In this document: positions 47,001-55,112 of the stretch, piece by piece
How positions within the stretch are numbered: the stretch's first letter is position 1
Layout: the number at the start of each line of letters is the position of its first letter
Source of the DNA: Haloactinopolyspora alba
GTDB taxonomy: Bacteria; Actinomycetota; Actinomycetes; Jiangellales; Jiangellaceae
NCBI RefSeq assembly: GCF_003014555.1
Contig: NZ_PYGE01000002.1
Span: 372,001-436,000, forward strand
Reading direction: 5' to 3'
DNA length: 64,000 bases
Made by a program: the position numbers and the translations under genes
The notes under the pieces: model-generated
What the model was told of the DNA's origin: nothing
What the model saw: the letters and a program-made list of their open reading frames with translations, nothing else
The model's database searches: none

Positions 47001-48828
47001 CCGGCAGGCCGAGCACTTCTCGAACCAGAGCGGTGTGCAGGTCGTCAACCATGGTGCGGCCGAGGGCGGTGCCCGCATCGGCTACATCGACGACGGCGAC
47101 TGGGTCTCGTTCGAGCCGTGGAACCTCACCGGTGTCGAGTCGGTCGGGATGCGCGTGTCCGCCGGCGGTCCCGGCGGCACCGTCGAGGTGCGCATGGGCG
47201 CTCCGGACGGGCCGCTGGCCGCGACCGTTCCGGTGCCGCACACCGGCAGCCCGGACAACTACGTCCAGGTGCCGCCGGTGGCGGTGGACGACCCGGGCGG
47301 CACCGACGAGCTGTTCCTGGTGTTCCGCGGTGACGGCGGCGGGCTGATGGACATCGACGCGATGAGGTTCAGCTCCGAGCAGGCCGCCTGCCCCGACCCG
47401 GACGCGCCGGTCGAGCCGGACGACGAGTTCGACGGCGACGGTCTGGACCGGTGCCGGTGGTCGAGCATCCTGCGGCCGGACCTGGCGCACTACGAGGTTG
47501 CCGGCGGGCAGCTGCGCATCGACGCGCTCGAGGGTGACATGCACGGTGGCAACACCAGTGCCAAGAACGTCGTCCTGCAGGACGTCGCCGACCCGGCCGC
47601 CGGGTTCGAGGTGTCGACACAGCTGTCGCTGCCTGCCGGCGGCGACTACGAGCAGGCCGGTCTGATGGTGCACTCCGGTGACCAGAACTTCGCCAAGGCG
47701 GTTCTGATCAACATCCCGAACGTGGGGTGGCGGTTCGAGTTCGGCCAGACCACCAACGGTTCAGCCGTGTTCGATGCCGCACTCGACCGCTCCGGCGAGC
47801 TGCCGGAGGGCATCACCGAGAACGCCCACGTCAAGATCGTCAGCGACGGTCACGTGCTGACCGCGTACTGGTCGGCCGACGGCGAGGAGTGGACACGGTT
47901 CGGCCGGCCGCGCCCGCTGTCGCAGATGCCGAACCCGAAGGTCGGTCTGGCGGCGTTCAACGGCGAGGGCCAGACGGCGGCGTTCGAGCACTTCCGGATG
48001 GCGGAGTACACGCCGCCGCAGTGCGAGGCGACTCAGCCGGAGCCGGGCTACCGCAGCCTGTTCGACGGCACCGAGGCCAGCCTCGAGGGCTGGCAGATGG
48101 CCGGTCCCGGCGGGTTCGCCTACACCGGGTGTGATCTGTTCTCGTACGGTGGCATGGGCCTGTACTGGTACGACGAGGCCTTCGAGTCGTACAGCCTGAA
48201 GCTCGACTGGAAGATGCTCGGCGACGACAACTCCGGTGTGTTCGTCGGCTTCCCCGACCCGGGCGACGACCCGTGGGTGGCGGTGAACAAGGGTCACGAG
48301 ATCCAGATCGACGCGACCGACGATCCCACCCACACCACCGGGTCGATCTACGGGTTCCAAGGCGCTGACCAGGAAGCCCGGGACGCAGCGCTGAACCCGC
48401 CGGGGGAGTGGAACTCGTACGAGCTCCTCGTGCAAGGCGACCGGATCCAGGTGTTCCTGAACGGTGTGAAGATCAACGATTACACCGACACCGACCCGGC
48501 CCGGATGAACGCGCCGAGCTACATCGGGCTCCAGAACCACGGCGGCGCGGACGACGTGTACTTCCGCGACGTCCGGATTCAGGAGTTCACGTTCGCCAAC
48601 GCCACCACCCTGGTCGACGACTACTACCAGGCGGGAGCGCTGAACCGGCGGCAGGAGCGTCAGGTGGTGAAGCATCTCGAGGTCGCCGAGCGGCTGTCCG
48701 GTCGTGGTGTGACCGAGCAGGCCGGTGAGGCGCTCGACCGGTACGCGGACGTGGCCTCGGAGGTCGAGGACGAGCAGGTCCGCACCGAGCTCCTCGACAT
48801 GGGTGAGGCGCTGCGAGAGCAGCTGTGA
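44095..48828 (+). CDS. Secreted ThuA / PQQ-type dehydrogenase / 3-keto-disaccharide hydrolase fusion (1577 aa)
   Basis: Secretion signal 1-37 with a basic start (RDDPRRVRTRSLRR). Approximate domains: ThuA-like 62-282 (VLVFSKTAGFRH, GIHAAADTEYDWPWY, HPIAWC); sugar-dehydrogenase propeller 291-769 (CCHHGGDIDFDADGNLYLS near 432, GFRNPFRISVD near 527). Then PKD 772-857, the LGHDQHTH-containing domain 858-964, CBM6-like 969-1095 and ConA-like 1106-1305. DUF1080/3-keto-disaccharide hydrolase 1312-1497 is recognised by YRSLFDGTEASLEGWQ, LDWKMLGDDNSGVFVGFP and GHEIQIDATDDPTHTTGSIY. A FIMAH-like helical module ends the protein. GTG 44095 has GAGGAGG 5 bp upstream. Oxidation of a disaccharide and cleavage of its 3-keto form could occur on one polypeptide; this is inferred from the domains. 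Confidence 0.88.
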   Translation: MRDDPRRVRTRSLRRGAAVVLGAAVLTPLGLSATAAPAPLPAADEPASGDADTSAVEPMHAEFDVLVFSKTAGFRHSSIPDGIAAIETLGEANHFGVTATEDASAFTTENLAQYEAVVWLSTTGDVLNEQQQAAFEDYIASGGGYVGIHAAADTEYDWPWYHGLVGAYFDSHPQIQQAAVDVTDSVHPSTAHLPRRWERTDEWYNYQTNPRGDVHVLAELDESSYDAGDGAMGADHPIAWCHDYAGGRAWYTGGGHTSDSFTNEPAFTEHVLGGIMTAAGQAEADCGATVDANFDQVTLAKGQEEMGEPMGVAVLPDGSALHTARSGQVYYTAAAGETSLAAEVPVYDFREDGMQGIALDPNFEENRWVYLYYSPVLGTPEGEVAHSSLDPSVWEAYEGHNNLSRFKFVDGQLDLESEQVVMQVPQDRGNCCHHGGDIDFDADGNLYLSTGDDSDPFESNGYSPIDDRADRAPQFDARRTSGNTNDLRGKILRISVNADGSYTVPEGNMFPESADTEDKTRPEIYAMGFRNPFRISVDEPTGDVWVGDYGPDSGSAGRYGPAGQVEFNRITEPGNFGWPFCTGKNTPEETYVEREFTAYYGEDPNTGEPDPNDGMNDPIGEKFDCAGGPTNDSVLNTGLSTLPPAEPAWIPYNGGSVAEFGSGSESPMGGPVYRYDPQLESQTKFPEYYDGQFFGYEFGRQWIKNISVAEDGSPQHIGAFSDGVVDNTQLMDLEFGPQGSLYVLDYGTGFFGGDENSALYRVDYVKGTRSPEAMASASPTSGQAPLTVEFTSEGSNDPDPGDTLSYAWDFDGDGTTDSTEQAASYTYTENGEYTATLTVTDQTGNEGVATAHIVVGNTAPVVEVVQPANGQTFSFGDEIDYEVSVTDPDGMPVDCSKVEVTFALGHDQHTHGGETVNGCSGTLTTGADASHGTDDNIFGLILAEYTDTPPNSDSAPVTGSTRIVLQPKHRQAEHFSNQSGVQVVNHGAAEGGARIGYIDDGDWVSFEPWNLTGVESVGMRVSAGGPGGTVEVRMGAPDGPLAATVPVPHTGSPDNYVQVPPVAVDDPGGTDELFLVFRGDGGGLMDIDAMRFSSEQAACPDPDAPVEPDDEFDGDGLDRCRWSSILRPDLAHYEVAGGQLRIDALEGDMHGGNTSAKNVVLQDVADPAAGFEVSTQLSLPAGGDYEQAGLMVHSGDQNFAKAVLINIPNVGWRFEFGQTTNGSAVFDAALDRSGELPEGITENAHVKIVSDGHVLTAYWSADGEEWTRFGRPRPLSQMPNPKVGLAAFNGEGQTAAFEHFRMAEYTPPQCEATQPEPGYRSLFDGTEASLEGWQMAGPGGFAYTGCDLFSYGGMGLYWYDEAFESYSLKLDWKMLGDDNSGVFVGFPDPGDDPWVAVNKGHEIQIDATDDPTHTTGSIYGFQGADQEARDAALNPPGEWNSYELLVQGDRIQVFLNGVKINDYTDTDPARMNAPSYIGLQNHGGADDVYFRDVRIQEFTFANATTLVDDYYQAGALNRRQERQVVKHLEVAERLSGRGVTEQAGEALDRYADVASEVEDEQVRTELLDMGEALREQL

Positions 48829-48834
48829 TCGTGG

Positions 48835-48911
48835 CGTGGGTAGGCGCCGCCCTCGCCCGCGGCTCGTGCTTCGCCGATGCCCGACCGCACCATGGCCGGC
48901 GCCGACCCACG
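48835..48911 (+). terminator. Inverted repeat after the 1577-residue gene
   Basis: Arms 48835-48848 and 48898-48911 pair over 14 bases with one mismatch around a 49-base loop. It starts 7 bp after the stop codon. A terminator or 3' stabiliser role is likely, but the loop is long. Confidence 0.5.
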
Positions 48912-48952
48912 TAACGCTTCATCTGTCATCCGAAGGGAAAGGAGACGTCACC

Positions 48953-49732
48953 GTGCGAGGCCGAAGTCCTGAGAACGTGGCGGGCAAACGCAACGGGTCC
49001 CGGAGACCGGACTTGCGCGGCGGACGGGGGACCGGTGCCGGCCGGTCCTCGGCCCCGGCGCCGGAGCGGGCATCCCTGCTCCGGCGCCGGGGATCCACGA
49101 TCATCACCGCGACCTCCGTCGTCGTGGCGGTGGCGGCGGTGATCGTCGCCGTCGTCGTGACGGCGGACGCCGGCGAGGAGACACGAGCCGAGAAGATCGA
49201 CGACCGGGTGGCCGAGCTGCGCGCCGCCGAGCAGGAACGCAACGCCGAGGTCGTCGTCGACCTGACCGACATGGCGGTGTCCGTGCACGGCGACCTGGTG
49301 CCGATGCTCGACACGCTGAACGCCGCGCTTCCGGTCGACGAGGGCACCTCGCCGGTGCCGGCCACACCCGGCGACGTCGAACGATGGCGGTCGACGGTGA
49401 AGGACGCGCTCGCGACCTTCGGCAACCCTCCGTCGGCCTCGACCGACATCAACACGGCACGGAGCGGACTGATGCTGGCCGTCGAGCTGCTGGGCTCGTC
49501 GGTCGACGCGTACGGCCTCGCGCTGGACGCGCAGAAGCCCGAGCGTGCCCGGCTGGAGCAGCTGGCATCGGACCTGCGGACGCAGGCGGTGGACGCGTGG
49601 GCGGTCGCGTCGACGAAGCTCGACGTGCTCAACGTCGACGCCGGGCACGGGCACGTCCACGTGTATCTGCCGAAGCGTCCCGGAGAGGAGGCACAGGGCC
49701 CGCACGGCAACAGCGGGGAGAGCGAACACTGA
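48953..49732 (+). CDS. Membrane-anchored extracytoplasmic protein, unknown
   Basis: This 259-residue protein has no recognised family. Residues 1-45 are basic and Arg/Gly/Ser-rich (cytoplasmic). A single hydrophobic segment (about 47-72, STIITATSVVVAVAAVIVAVVVT) should anchor it, and residues 75-259 are external and mainly helical, with Leu/Ala heptad-like spacing around 80-100. The C terminus ends DAGHGHVHVYLPKRPGEE. GTG 48953 has GGAGA 8 bp upstream, which decides the start. It sits between a giant secreted protein and a ROK regulator in the same direction, so a role at the cell surface in this pathway is possible. Confidence 0.7.
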   Translation: MRGRSPENVAGKRNGSRRPDLRGGRGTGAGRSSAPAPERASLLRRRGSTIITATSVVVAVAAVIVAVVVTADAGEETRAEKIDDRVAELRAAEQERNAEVVVDLTDMAVSVHGDLVPMLDTLNAALPVDEGTSPVPATPGDVERWRSTVKDALATFGNPPSASTDINTARSGLMLAVELLGSSVDAYGLALDAQKPERARLEQLASDLRTQAVDAWAVASTKLDVLNVDAGHGHVHVYLPKRPGEEAQGPHGNSGESEH

Positions 49733-49796
49733 CGCGCTCCGGGCGCACCGTGCCGACTTTCGACGCGGTGCTGCGAAAGCGTGGCACGATGAATGT

Positions 49797-50990
49797 ATGA
49801 CGCACTCGCTCGCGGGACGACCGGAGACCGCGACACAGGCCAAGGTCCTCAAGTACCTGCGCGACGAGGGCCCGCTGTCGCGCGTCGAGCTGGCCGATCG
49901 GCTCGGGGTGTCGCGCACCACCATGGCCAGCGAGGTCGGGCGGCTGACGGAGCTGGGCCTGGCTGAGCCGGCCGGACCGGCTGCTTCGCGCGGCGGGCGC
50001 CGCTCCACCCTCGTCGACCTGTCGGCCGAGGTCCGGTTCGTGGGCGTCGCCATCGGCGCGACCGCGACGTCGGTGGCCGTGACCGACGGGCGGCTGAAGG
50101 TGCTCGCCCAGCGCTACGTCGAGCTGGACGTGCGTCAGGGCCCCGAGCACGTACTGGCAGAGGTGCTCGAACTGACCCGGAAGGTGCTGGCCGAGCAGGG
50201 CATCGAACGTCCCGCCGGCGTCGGCGTCGGCGTGCCCGGGCCGGTCGACTTCCACGGCGGCGTGCCGGTGTCGCCGCCGATCATGCCCGGCTGGGACGGG
50301 TATCCGGTGCGCGACGCGATGGCTCGCGAGTTCGGCTGCCCGGTGCTGCTGGACAACGACGTGAACGCGATGGCGCTGGGTGAGCAGCACTCCGGGGTGG
50401 CGAAGTCGGCGCGCGACTTCCTGTTCGTCAAGATCGGCACCGGTATCGGCTGCGGCATCGTCGTCGACGGGCAGCTGTACCGCGGCGTGGACGGCTGTGC
50501 CGGCGACGTCGGGCACATCCGCATCGAGGAGTTCGGTCCGACGTGCGCGTGCGGCAACACCGGGTGTCTCGAGGCGTTCTTCGGCGGGGCGGCGCTGGCG
50601 CGCGACGCGCTGGCGGCGGCGCGTTCGGGGCGCTCGCCGGCGCTGGCGGCTCTGGTCGAGCAGAAGGGCGAGCTGACCGCCGCGGACGTCGCGGCCGCGG
50701 TCGCTCAGGGCGACCCGTACGCGGTGCAGCTGATCCGCGACGGCGGGCACCGGGTCGGCTGGGTGCTGGCGAGCCTGGTGTCGTTCTTCAACCCGGGGCT
50801 GATCGTCATCGGGGGCCGGGTGGCCCGGCTCGGGCATCCGCTGCTCGCCGAGATCCGCGGCGTCGTCTATCGGCGGTCGCTGCCGCTGGCGACCGGCAAC
50901 CTGCCGGTGGTGCTCAGCGAGATGGGCGACGACGCCGGCGTCGTCGGCGCGGCGGCCTTGATCAGCGACGTCGTCTACGCCGCCGGCTAA
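49797..50990 (+). CDS. ROK family transcriptional regulator (ROK-2)
   Basis: This 397-residue regulator has a winged helix at residues about 15-75 (GPLSRVELADRLGVSRTTMASEVGRLTELGL) and a ROK domain from residue 80. The latter has VGVAIGATATSVAVTDG, GVGVPGPVDFHGGVPVSPPIMPGWDG, LLDNDVNAMALGEQHSG and the zinc motif CACGNTGCLE. It is closely related to ROK-1 over the whole effector domain, suggesting duplication within the island. It is followed by the palindrome and then the ThuA-less dehydrogenase gene. Effector sugar is unknown. Confidence 0.92.
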   Translation: MTHSLAGRPETATQAKVLKYLRDEGPLSRVELADRLGVSRTTMASEVGRLTELGLAEPAGPAASRGGRRSTLVDLSAEVRFVGVAIGATATSVAVTDGRLKVLAQRYVELDVRQGPEHVLAEVLELTRKVLAEQGIERPAGVGVGVPGPVDFHGGVPVSPPIMPGWDGYPVRDAMAREFGCPVLLDNDVNAMALGEQHSGVAKSARDFLFVKIGTGIGCGIVVDGQLYRGVDGCAGDVGHIRIEEFGPTCACGNTGCLEAFFGGAALARDALAAARSGRSPALAALVEQKGELTAADVAAAVAQGDPYAVQLIRDGGHRVGWVLASLVSFFNPGLIVIGGRVARLGHPLLAEIRGVVYRRSLPLATGNLPVVLSEMGDDAGVVGAAALISDVVYAAG

Positions 50991-51006
50991 CCCGTCCTGC
51001 TCCGAA

Positions 51007-51050
51007 AATGATCACGTTCCGCATGGAATTCCATGCGGAACGTGATCATT
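51007..51050. repeat. Perfect 44-bp palindrome
   Basis: The sequence from 51007 to 51050 equals its own reverse complement, centred on GAATTC, with TGATCA near both ends. There is no loop, so it can form a 22-bp cruciform arm. It lies 17 bp after the ROK-2 stop and 140 bp before the next gene. A single arm with one mismatch occurs at 26511-26530. A terminator or recombination/protein-binding role is possible. Confidence 0.9.
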
Positions 51051-51124
51051 CCCAGGGGTGGGCGGGCTTTTGTGGGGGTGTGGGCGAACTTTGTGATCAG
51101 AATGACGAAACTTCGCCGGATGTA

Positions 51125-51189
51125 TTGACACTTCTGAAACATGCCGTTTGTCTGTGTGTCATACAAACTCCAGGCGATCGGAGGCACCC
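51125..51189 (+). promoter_or_regulatory. Putative promoter region of the ThuA-less dehydrogenase gene
   Basis: TTGACA at 51125-51130 is a clear -35-like box about 60 bp before the start. The -10 is uncertain (TTGTCT at 51148 or CATACA at 51160). CTGAAACATG overlaps the spacer and resembles GTGAAACATA in the ROK-1 promoter gap (29969-29978). GGAGG at 51179-51183 is the ribosome site. Confidence 0.35.
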
Positions 51190-53322
51190 ATGCGGAGACT
51201 CATCGGGATGGCCGGAGGGGCGCTCGTGGCGTCCACTCTCGTTGCCATGCCGTCCGCGACGGCCCAGCAGGCCGGCCCCACGGACAGCCCGGCACCCCCA
51301 CCGGACGAACAGTTCCAGAAGGTCACGTTGAACGACACCCCCGGTGAGCCGATGGACCTCGCGGTGCTGCCGGACGGACGTGTGCTGCACACCACCCGCC
51401 CGGGTGAGGTGTGGCTGCACGACCCGGACACCGGGCTGAACACGCTGGCCGCCGAGCTCGACGTCTACCAGCACGACGAGGAGGGGCTGCAGAGCATCGC
51501 GCTCGACCCCGGCTTCAACGGCACCACCAACACCGGGGTCTATCTCTACTACTCGCCGCCGATGGACACGCCCGTGGACGACCCGGCGACGCCGGACGTG
51601 AACGAAGGCGACGCCCCGCTGTTCGGCGAACCGGCCGACTTCGAGCCGTTCGAGGGCGTGATCCGGCTGTCGCGGTTCGAGCTGGACGGCGACGAGCTGG
51701 ACCTGTCGACCGAACAGCAGATTCTCGACGTTCCGGTGGACCGCGGCATCTGCTGTCACGTGGGCGGCGACATCGTCTTCGACAGCGACGGGAACCTGTA
51801 CCTGTCCACCGGCGACGACACCAACCCGTTCGAGTCCGACGGGTACGCACCGATCGACGAGCGCGCGGACCGCAACCCGGCGTTCGACGCGCAGCGCAGC
51901 TCCGCGAACACCAACGACCTGCGCGGCAAGGTGCTGCGTATCGACCCGGAGCCGGACGGTTCGTACTCGATCCCGGAGGGCAACCTGTTCGAGCCCGGCA
52001 CCGAGGGCACCCGCCCGGAGATCTACGCCATGGGGCTGCGTAACCCGTTCCGGATCGAGATCGACCCGCACGACGACACCCTGTACGTGGCCGACTACTC
52101 CCCGGACGCCGGCAGCGCCGACCCGGAGCGCGGGCCGGCGGGCACCGGCAAATGGCTGAGCGTGGAGGAGCCGGGGAATTACGGCTGGCCGTACTGCATC
52201 ACCTCGGAGCTGCCGTACGTCGACTACGACTTCGCCACCGAGACGTCGGGTGAGCCGTTCGACTGCTCGTCGCCGGTGAACGAGTCGCCGCACAACACCG
52301 GGCTCACCGAACTGCCGCCGGTGACACCGGCGGAGGTGTGGTACTCCTACGACGAGTCGTCGGAGTTCCCCGAGCTGGGCTCGGGCGGGATCGGCCCGAT
52401 GGCCGGCCCGGCGTACGACTTCGACGTGCGCGACACCCGCGGCCGGGCGCCGGTGGCGTGGCCGGAGTACTACGACGGCGTCCCCTTGTTCTACGAGTGG
52501 ACCCGCGACTACGTGAAGGCGTTCCATCTCGACGACGACGGCGACGTCGCCAGCATCGAGGACGTGATCCCCTCGATCGTCACGAACCACCCGATGGACA
52601 TGGAGTTCGGTCCGAACGGCGCGCTGTACATCCTGGAGTACGGAGCCGGGTACTTCGCCGAGAATCCGGGGGCGCAGCTGGCGCGGGTCGACTACATCGG
52701 ACCCGGCGGCAACCACACCCCGCAGCCGGTGGCCGCGGCCGACCCGTCCGCGGGCCAGGCACCGCTGACTGTGCAGTTCTCCAGTGAGGGGACGACGGAC
52801 GCCGAAGGTGACCGGCTGATCTACGAGTGGGACTTCGACGCCGACGGCACGGTCGACTCCCGCGAGCAGAACCCGACGCACACCTACGGCGAGAACGGGC
52901 TGTACCGCGCCACCCTGAAGGTCACCGACATCGGCGGCCGCGACCGGCGCAAGTCCGCCTCGGCCGAGGTCGAGGTGGTCGTCGGGAACGACCGGCCGGT
53001 GGTCGAGTTCGTCACGCCGACGGACGGGGACTCCTTCTCGTTCGGCGACACGGTCGAGTACGAGGTCCAGGTGACCGACGACCAGCCGTTCGACTGCGAG
53101 GCGGTGACGGTGACCTACATCCTCGGTCACAACGACCACGGCCACCCGCAGACCACCGCCAACGGCTGCACGGGAACCATCGAGACGACCGAGCCCAGCG
53201 GGCACGACCCGGAGGTCGACGACCTGCACGGGGTCTTCGACGCGACCTACACCGACCCGGGCGGTGACGGGCTGCCGCCGCTGACCGGTCGGGACCGCGT
53301 GGTCCTCGAGCCGGCCGGCTGA
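51190..53322 (+). CDS. Secreted PQQ-type sugar dehydrogenase with PKD domain, no ThuA (710 aa)
   Basis: The signal peptide covers 1-30 (ALVASTLVAMPSATAQQ). The propeller (about 41-510) has PMDLAVLPDGRVLHTTRPGEVWL, CCHVGGDIVFDSDGNLYLSTGDD near 195 and GLRNPFRIEIDP near 282, as expected for soluble aldose dehydrogenases using PQQ. A PKD domain (about 515-600) and the LGHNDHGH-containing domain (600-705) end the protein. There is no ThuA, carbohydrate-binding or helical module, so this is the minimal form of the four related proteins. ATG 51190 has GGAGG 6 bp upstream. PQQ biosynthesis genes are absent from the window. Confidence 0.88.
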   Translation: MRRLIGMAGGALVASTLVAMPSATAQQAGPTDSPAPPPDEQFQKVTLNDTPGEPMDLAVLPDGRVLHTTRPGEVWLHDPDTGLNTLAAELDVYQHDEEGLQSIALDPGFNGTTNTGVYLYYSPPMDTPVDDPATPDVNEGDAPLFGEPADFEPFEGVIRLSRFELDGDELDLSTEQQILDVPVDRGICCHVGGDIVFDSDGNLYLSTGDDTNPFESDGYAPIDERADRNPAFDAQRSSANTNDLRGKVLRIDPEPDGSYSIPEGNLFEPGTEGTRPEIYAMGLRNPFRIEIDPHDDTLYVADYSPDAGSADPERGPAGTGKWLSVEEPGNYGWPYCITSELPYVDYDFATETSGEPFDCSSPVNESPHNTGLTELPPVTPAEVWYSYDESSEFPELGSGGIGPMAGPAYDFDVRDTRGRAPVAWPEYYDGVPLFYEWTRDYVKAFHLDDDGDVASIEDVIPSIVTNHPMDMEFGPNGALYILEYGAGYFAENPGAQLARVDYIGPGGNHTPQPVAAADPSAGQAPLTVQFSSEGTTDAEGDRLIYEWDFDADGTVDSREQNPTHTYGENGLYRATLKVTDIGGRDRRKSASAEVEVVVGNDRPVVEFVTPTDGDSFSFGDTVEYEVQVTDDQPFDCEAVTVTYILGHNDHGHPQTTANGCTGTIETTEPSGHDPEVDDLHGVFDATYTDPGGDGLPPLTGRDRVVLEPAG

Positions 53323-53340
53323 CGGGCGACTCCCGGTTCT

Positions 53341-53397
53341 CCCGTGATCATCGGCAGGTTCCCGCCCAGGTGACGGCGAACCGCCGATTATCACGGG
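53341..53397. terminator. Imperfect inverted repeat after the dehydrogenase gene
   Basis: Left arm 53341-53361 and right arm 53378-53397 pair over about 20 bases with one mismatch and one bulge. The core GTGATCATCGGCA..TTCCCG matches the left arm of the repeat at 1942-1966, so the two belong to one family. It begins 18 bp after the stop codon. Confidence 0.65.
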
Positions 53398-53804
53398 GGT
53401 CGGCCGCATACTTTGTCCAACCGTGTGCGGAAGTGATGCGGCCGTTTCGGGGACTTGTCGCATCTCGCCGTTATAACAATCACGTTACGCGCGCCGCCGT
53501 CCCGATCGATCCCGCGAGCGTTCCCGGTCGCGCTCGGCGGCGCAGTGATCGATTCCGACACAGATCAGTGCAGGTCAGACCATCACCTCTGGTCCGCAGT
53601 GCGGTGCCTGGAGCCGTCTGATGGTGGATGTCGTGTTCCATCCGGATGTATCGCGGTTTCCCGCGAGGTGAAGAAACTACCGATAACCCTCTTGACCGTT
53701 GATGCCGCCCGTTCCTAGTTTGTTTGTTCATCCGACGAACAAGCGTGACCTGGCTCACGGCAGCGTCACCACGGTCCCGGCGAGTCGAGAGGGGAGGCAC
53801 CCGA
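53398..53804. other. Intergenic region before ROK-3
   Basis: No credible gene is seen. The region contains a short AT-richer island near 53470-53490 (GTTATAACAATCACGTTA), then unassigned sequence, and the ROK-3 promoter and operator-like repeat at 53692-53742. Confidence 0.5.
53692..53742 (+). promoter_or_regulatory. ROK-3 promoter with operator-like inverted repeat
   Basis: TTGACC (53692-53697) and TAGTTT (53716-53721) are spaced by 18 bp. Just downstream, TTGTTC ... GAACAA (53724-53729 and 53737-53742) forms an inverted repeat over the expected transcription start. ROK regulators bind this type of A/T-rich dyad, so autorepression of the ROK-3/ABC operon is likely. Confidence 0.6.
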
Positions 53805-55112
53805 ATGAGCGACGGCCAGCTCCCCGACCGCGGTGCCGTCCCCGTCGACCACGTCTCGCTGCGCAGGCACAACCTCGCCGTGGTCCTGGGCAACCTGCGC
53901 GAGTCCGGGCCGCGCTCGCGGGCGCGCATCGCCACTGACACCGGCCTGAACAAGGCCACCGTGTCCAGCCTGGTGTCCGAGCTCAGCGACCTCGGGCTGG
54001 TCCGCGACGGCGAGGTCGAGCGCGGCGGCGGCGTCGGGCGACCGGGCCAGACCGTCGAGGTCGACGGCCGCGTCTGCGGCCTCGGTGTCGAGGCCAACGT
54101 CGACTACATCGCGGTGCTCGTGCTCGACCTGCGCGGCGAGGAGGTCCTCTACCGCCGGACGCCCGTCGACGTGCCCGGTCTCGGAGCTCAGCGCACGCTC
54201 GACGAGCTCGCTCGCGCCATTCGGTCCGCCGTGGCGGAGCTGCGGGACGGCGGACGTGACGTCGCCGGCGTGACCGTCGCGCTGCCCGGCATGGTCGAGA
54301 CCACGCCCGGCGTGCTCCGGCACGCGCCCAACATCGGCTGGCAGCAGGTGCAGGTCGCCGACGAGCTGACCGCCCGCCTCGCCGCGGCGGACGGCGACGA
54401 CGGGACCGCCCGCGTCGCGTGCCCGATCCGGGTGGACAACGACGCCAACCTCAGCGCCCTCGCCGAGTACGTCATGGGCTCGTCGGCCGGTGTCGCGGAT
54501 CTCGTGCACCTGACCGGCGAGACCGGCGTGGGCGGCGGTGTCATCGCCGACGGCCAGCTGTTGCGCGGCACGCAGGGCTTCGGCGGCGAGATCGGGCACA
54601 TGCCCATCGGCAATCCGTCCCAGCCCTGCGGCTGCGGACGGTTCGGCTGCTGGGAGACCGCCGTCGGCCTGGCCGCGCTGCTGCGCGAGGTCGCCGACCC
54701 GGACGACACCACCATCACCGACCCGTCGGTGGACCTCGACATCCGGCTGGCGGAGATCCGCCGCCGGGCCGAGCTGGGCGACGGGCGCACGCTCCGCGGG
54801 CTCGAGGCCATCGGCACCGCGCTCGGGCTCGGGGCGGCCATCCTGGTCGACCTGCTCAACCCGAGAGTCATCGCGCTCGGCGGGTACTTCGCGGTGCTGG
54901 GTGACTTCTTCCTGCACGCGATGGAGACCGAGCTGGACAAGCGCGTCGTCCTGCCCGGCCGCGGCGGCTGCCGGATCGTGCTGTCGTCGCTGGGCTTCCG
55001 CGCCGCCTGCCGTGGGGGTGCGCACGTCGCGCTCGAAGCGGTGCTGACCGACCCGGCGTCGGTCGCGACGCCGACCGCCGTCGTCGCCGAAGTTCCCGGA
55101 GGTATGGCGTGA
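53805..55112 (+). CDS. ROK family transcriptional regulator (ROK-3)
   Basis: This 435-residue regulator has a winged helix at residues about 20-80 (GPRSRARIATDTGLNKATVSSLVSELSDLGL) and a ROK domain with GLGVEANVDYIAVLVLD, VTVALPGMVETTPGVL, RVDNDANLSALAEY and the zinc motif PCGCGRFGCWE. It differs clearly from ROK-1 and ROK-2. The GTG of the next ABC ATPase overlaps its stop by 4 bp, so regulator and importer share one transcript. ATG 53805 follows GAGGGGAGG. Confidence 0.92.
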   Translation: MSDGQLPDRGAVPVDHVSLRRHNLAVVLGNLRESGPRSRARIATDTGLNKATVSSLVSELSDLGLVRDGEVERGGGVGRPGQTVEVDGRVCGLGVEANVDYIAVLVLDLRGEEVLYRRTPVDVPGLGAQRTLDELARAIRSAVAELRDGGRDVAGVTVALPGMVETTPGVLRHAPNIGWQQVQVADELTARLAAADGDDGTARVACPIRVDNDANLSALAEYVMGSSAGVADLVHLTGETGVGGGVIADGQLLRGTQGFGGEIGHMPIGNPSQPCGCGRFGCWETAVGLAALLREVADPDDTTITDPSVDLDIRLAEIRRRAELGDGRTLRGLEAIGTALGLGAAILVDLLNPRVIALGGYFAVLGDFFLHAMETELDKRVVLPGRGGCRIVLSSLGFRAACRGGAHVALEAVLTDPASVATPTAVVAEVPGGMA

